Positions 33,738-34,171 of a stretch of 34,171 nt of DNA are shown piece by piece. Numbering within the stretch: position 1 is the stretch's first letter; every line of letters starts with the position of its first letter. The DNA is taken from positions 1-34,171 of the forward strand of contig CANHQJ010000033.1 of assembly GCA_947462875.1 (NCBI GenBank), written 5' to 3'. Origin of the DNA: Verrucomicrobiia bacterium (GTDB taxonomy: Bacteria > Verrucomicrobiota > Verrucomicrobiia > Verrucomicrobiales > Akkermansiaceae). The notes under the pieces were generated by a model that saw only the letters and a list, made by a program, of their open reading frames with translations, was not told where the DNA came from and did not search any database. A program made the translations under genes and the position numbers.

Positions 33738-34171
33738 ATGAGTCTCCACGCCCAACTCAGCCCCGAAGCGCAAGCCCGTCTTGACGCGATGAAGCGCAAT
33801 TCGACGATCTCCTCGATCATCATTGCGGTGCTCTCCATCGTCCTCATCGGCCTCCTGCTTGGTTTCATCTTCATCCAGCCGCTGTTTAAGGAAACACCGG
33901 TCATCGTGAGCTATAGCGCGAACATCCCGGCGGAAGAGGTGCTGGAAACGAAAAAAGTCAGCACCAATTCCAAACAAAAGCCCTCGGCTCCTTCCTCCTC
34001 GAGCGCGAAAGTGATCGCGGCGGCCACCACCTCGAACGTGGCGATTCCCGTGCCGGAAGTGGATGTGCAACAACCGTCCACCGATTTCGGAAATGGTGAT
34101 GACTTCGGCGATGGCTGGGGCTCCGGTGGTGACGGCGGCGGCGGCGGCGGTGGCTTCGGTGCCATCCCTGC
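33738..34171 (+). CDS. Membrane-anchored protein with Gly-rich linker (3' end outside window)
   Basis: A gene open to the window edge, giving 144 residues. A cytosolic N-terminus (MSLHAQLSPEAQARLDAMKR) is followed by a membrane helix at about 22-45 (SSIIIAVLSIVLIGLLLGFI). The rest is presumably periplasmic, Ser/Pro/Lys-rich, then a PVPEVDV segment and FGDGWGSGGDGGGGGGGFG. From memory, similar N-termini occur in Verrucomicrobia next to ExbB-ExbD-TonB genes and may precede an alpha-toroid domain; this cannot be confirmed here. The spacer 33532-33737 is AT-richer and probably carries its promoter. No Shine-Dalgarno site is evident. Confidence 0.7.
   Translation, partial: MSLHAQLSPEAQARLDAMKRNSTISSIIIAVLSIVLIGLLLGFIFIQPLFKETPVIVSYSANIPAEEVLETKKVSTNSKQKPSAPSSSSAKVIAAATTSNVAIPVPEVDVQQPSTDFGNGDDFGDGWGSGGDGGGGGGGFGAIP

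Noticed and set aside
33543-34073. 176-codon minus-strand frame near the right edge
   Set aside because: It is antisense to the plus-strand gene with a clear membrane helix and Gly-rich linker, and its own product is an Arg/Asp/His-rich shadow without domains.

Overview
The window looks like chromosome from a member of Verrucomicrobia (Verrucomicrobiota), most likely near Verrucomicrobiaceae/Akkermansiaceae. The support is the combination of very large secreted proteins made of autotransporter-associated beta-strand repeats, regulators that fuse a sugar-binding-protein fold to an AraC helix-turn-helix, an ExbB-ExbD-TonB cluster beside a Gly-rich single-pass membrane protein, and GC-rich coding sequence with few clear Shine-Dalgarno sites. 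This is inference from gene content; the 5S rRNA at the left edge could test it.

Layout. 1-142: 3' part of a 5S rRNA gene and its terminator, closing an rRNA operon. 367-5755: mainly RNA metabolism (beta-CASP RNase, YhaM-like HD/OB exonuclease, tRNA thiolase MnmA), then a ParA-type ATPase translationally coupled to a roadblock-like protein. 5877-25518: an accessory region in which an arrangement occurs twice: a minus-strand 392-residue sensor/AraC regulator diverges from a plus-strand giant beta-strand-repeat exported protein (2014 and about 1845 residues). Between the two copies lie a putative endonuclease/exonuclease/phosphatase lipoprotein, the sulfate activation genes cysC-cysD-cysN, and the decayed 3' end of a third repeat protein.

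25508-32690: a long, tightly packed minus-strand run. In transcription order it holds tonB, exbB, exbD, peptide deformylase, a roadblock-like protein, an MglA-like protein lacking the normal nucleotide-binding motifs, pabB, a GbsR/MarR-type regulator, a NusG/RfaH-type factor and a small membrane protein. 32799-34171: a small lipoprotein, a small secreted protein, and the start of a Gly-rich membrane-anchored protein cut by the window edge.

The most interesting signals are: (i) the twice-occurring regulator/giant-protein unit, where the first copy carries two GTGTAA half-sites 21 bp apart abutting a plausible -35 box; (ii) a shared C-terminal module in the giant proteins that replaces any beta-barrel or PEP-CTERM anchor; (iii) a domain resembling phage structural-protein modules inserted into the second giant protein; and (iv) an MglA/MglB-like pair in which the GTPase has lost both its P-loop and its NKxD motif. 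No CRISPR array, intact insertion sequence or tRNA gene was seen.
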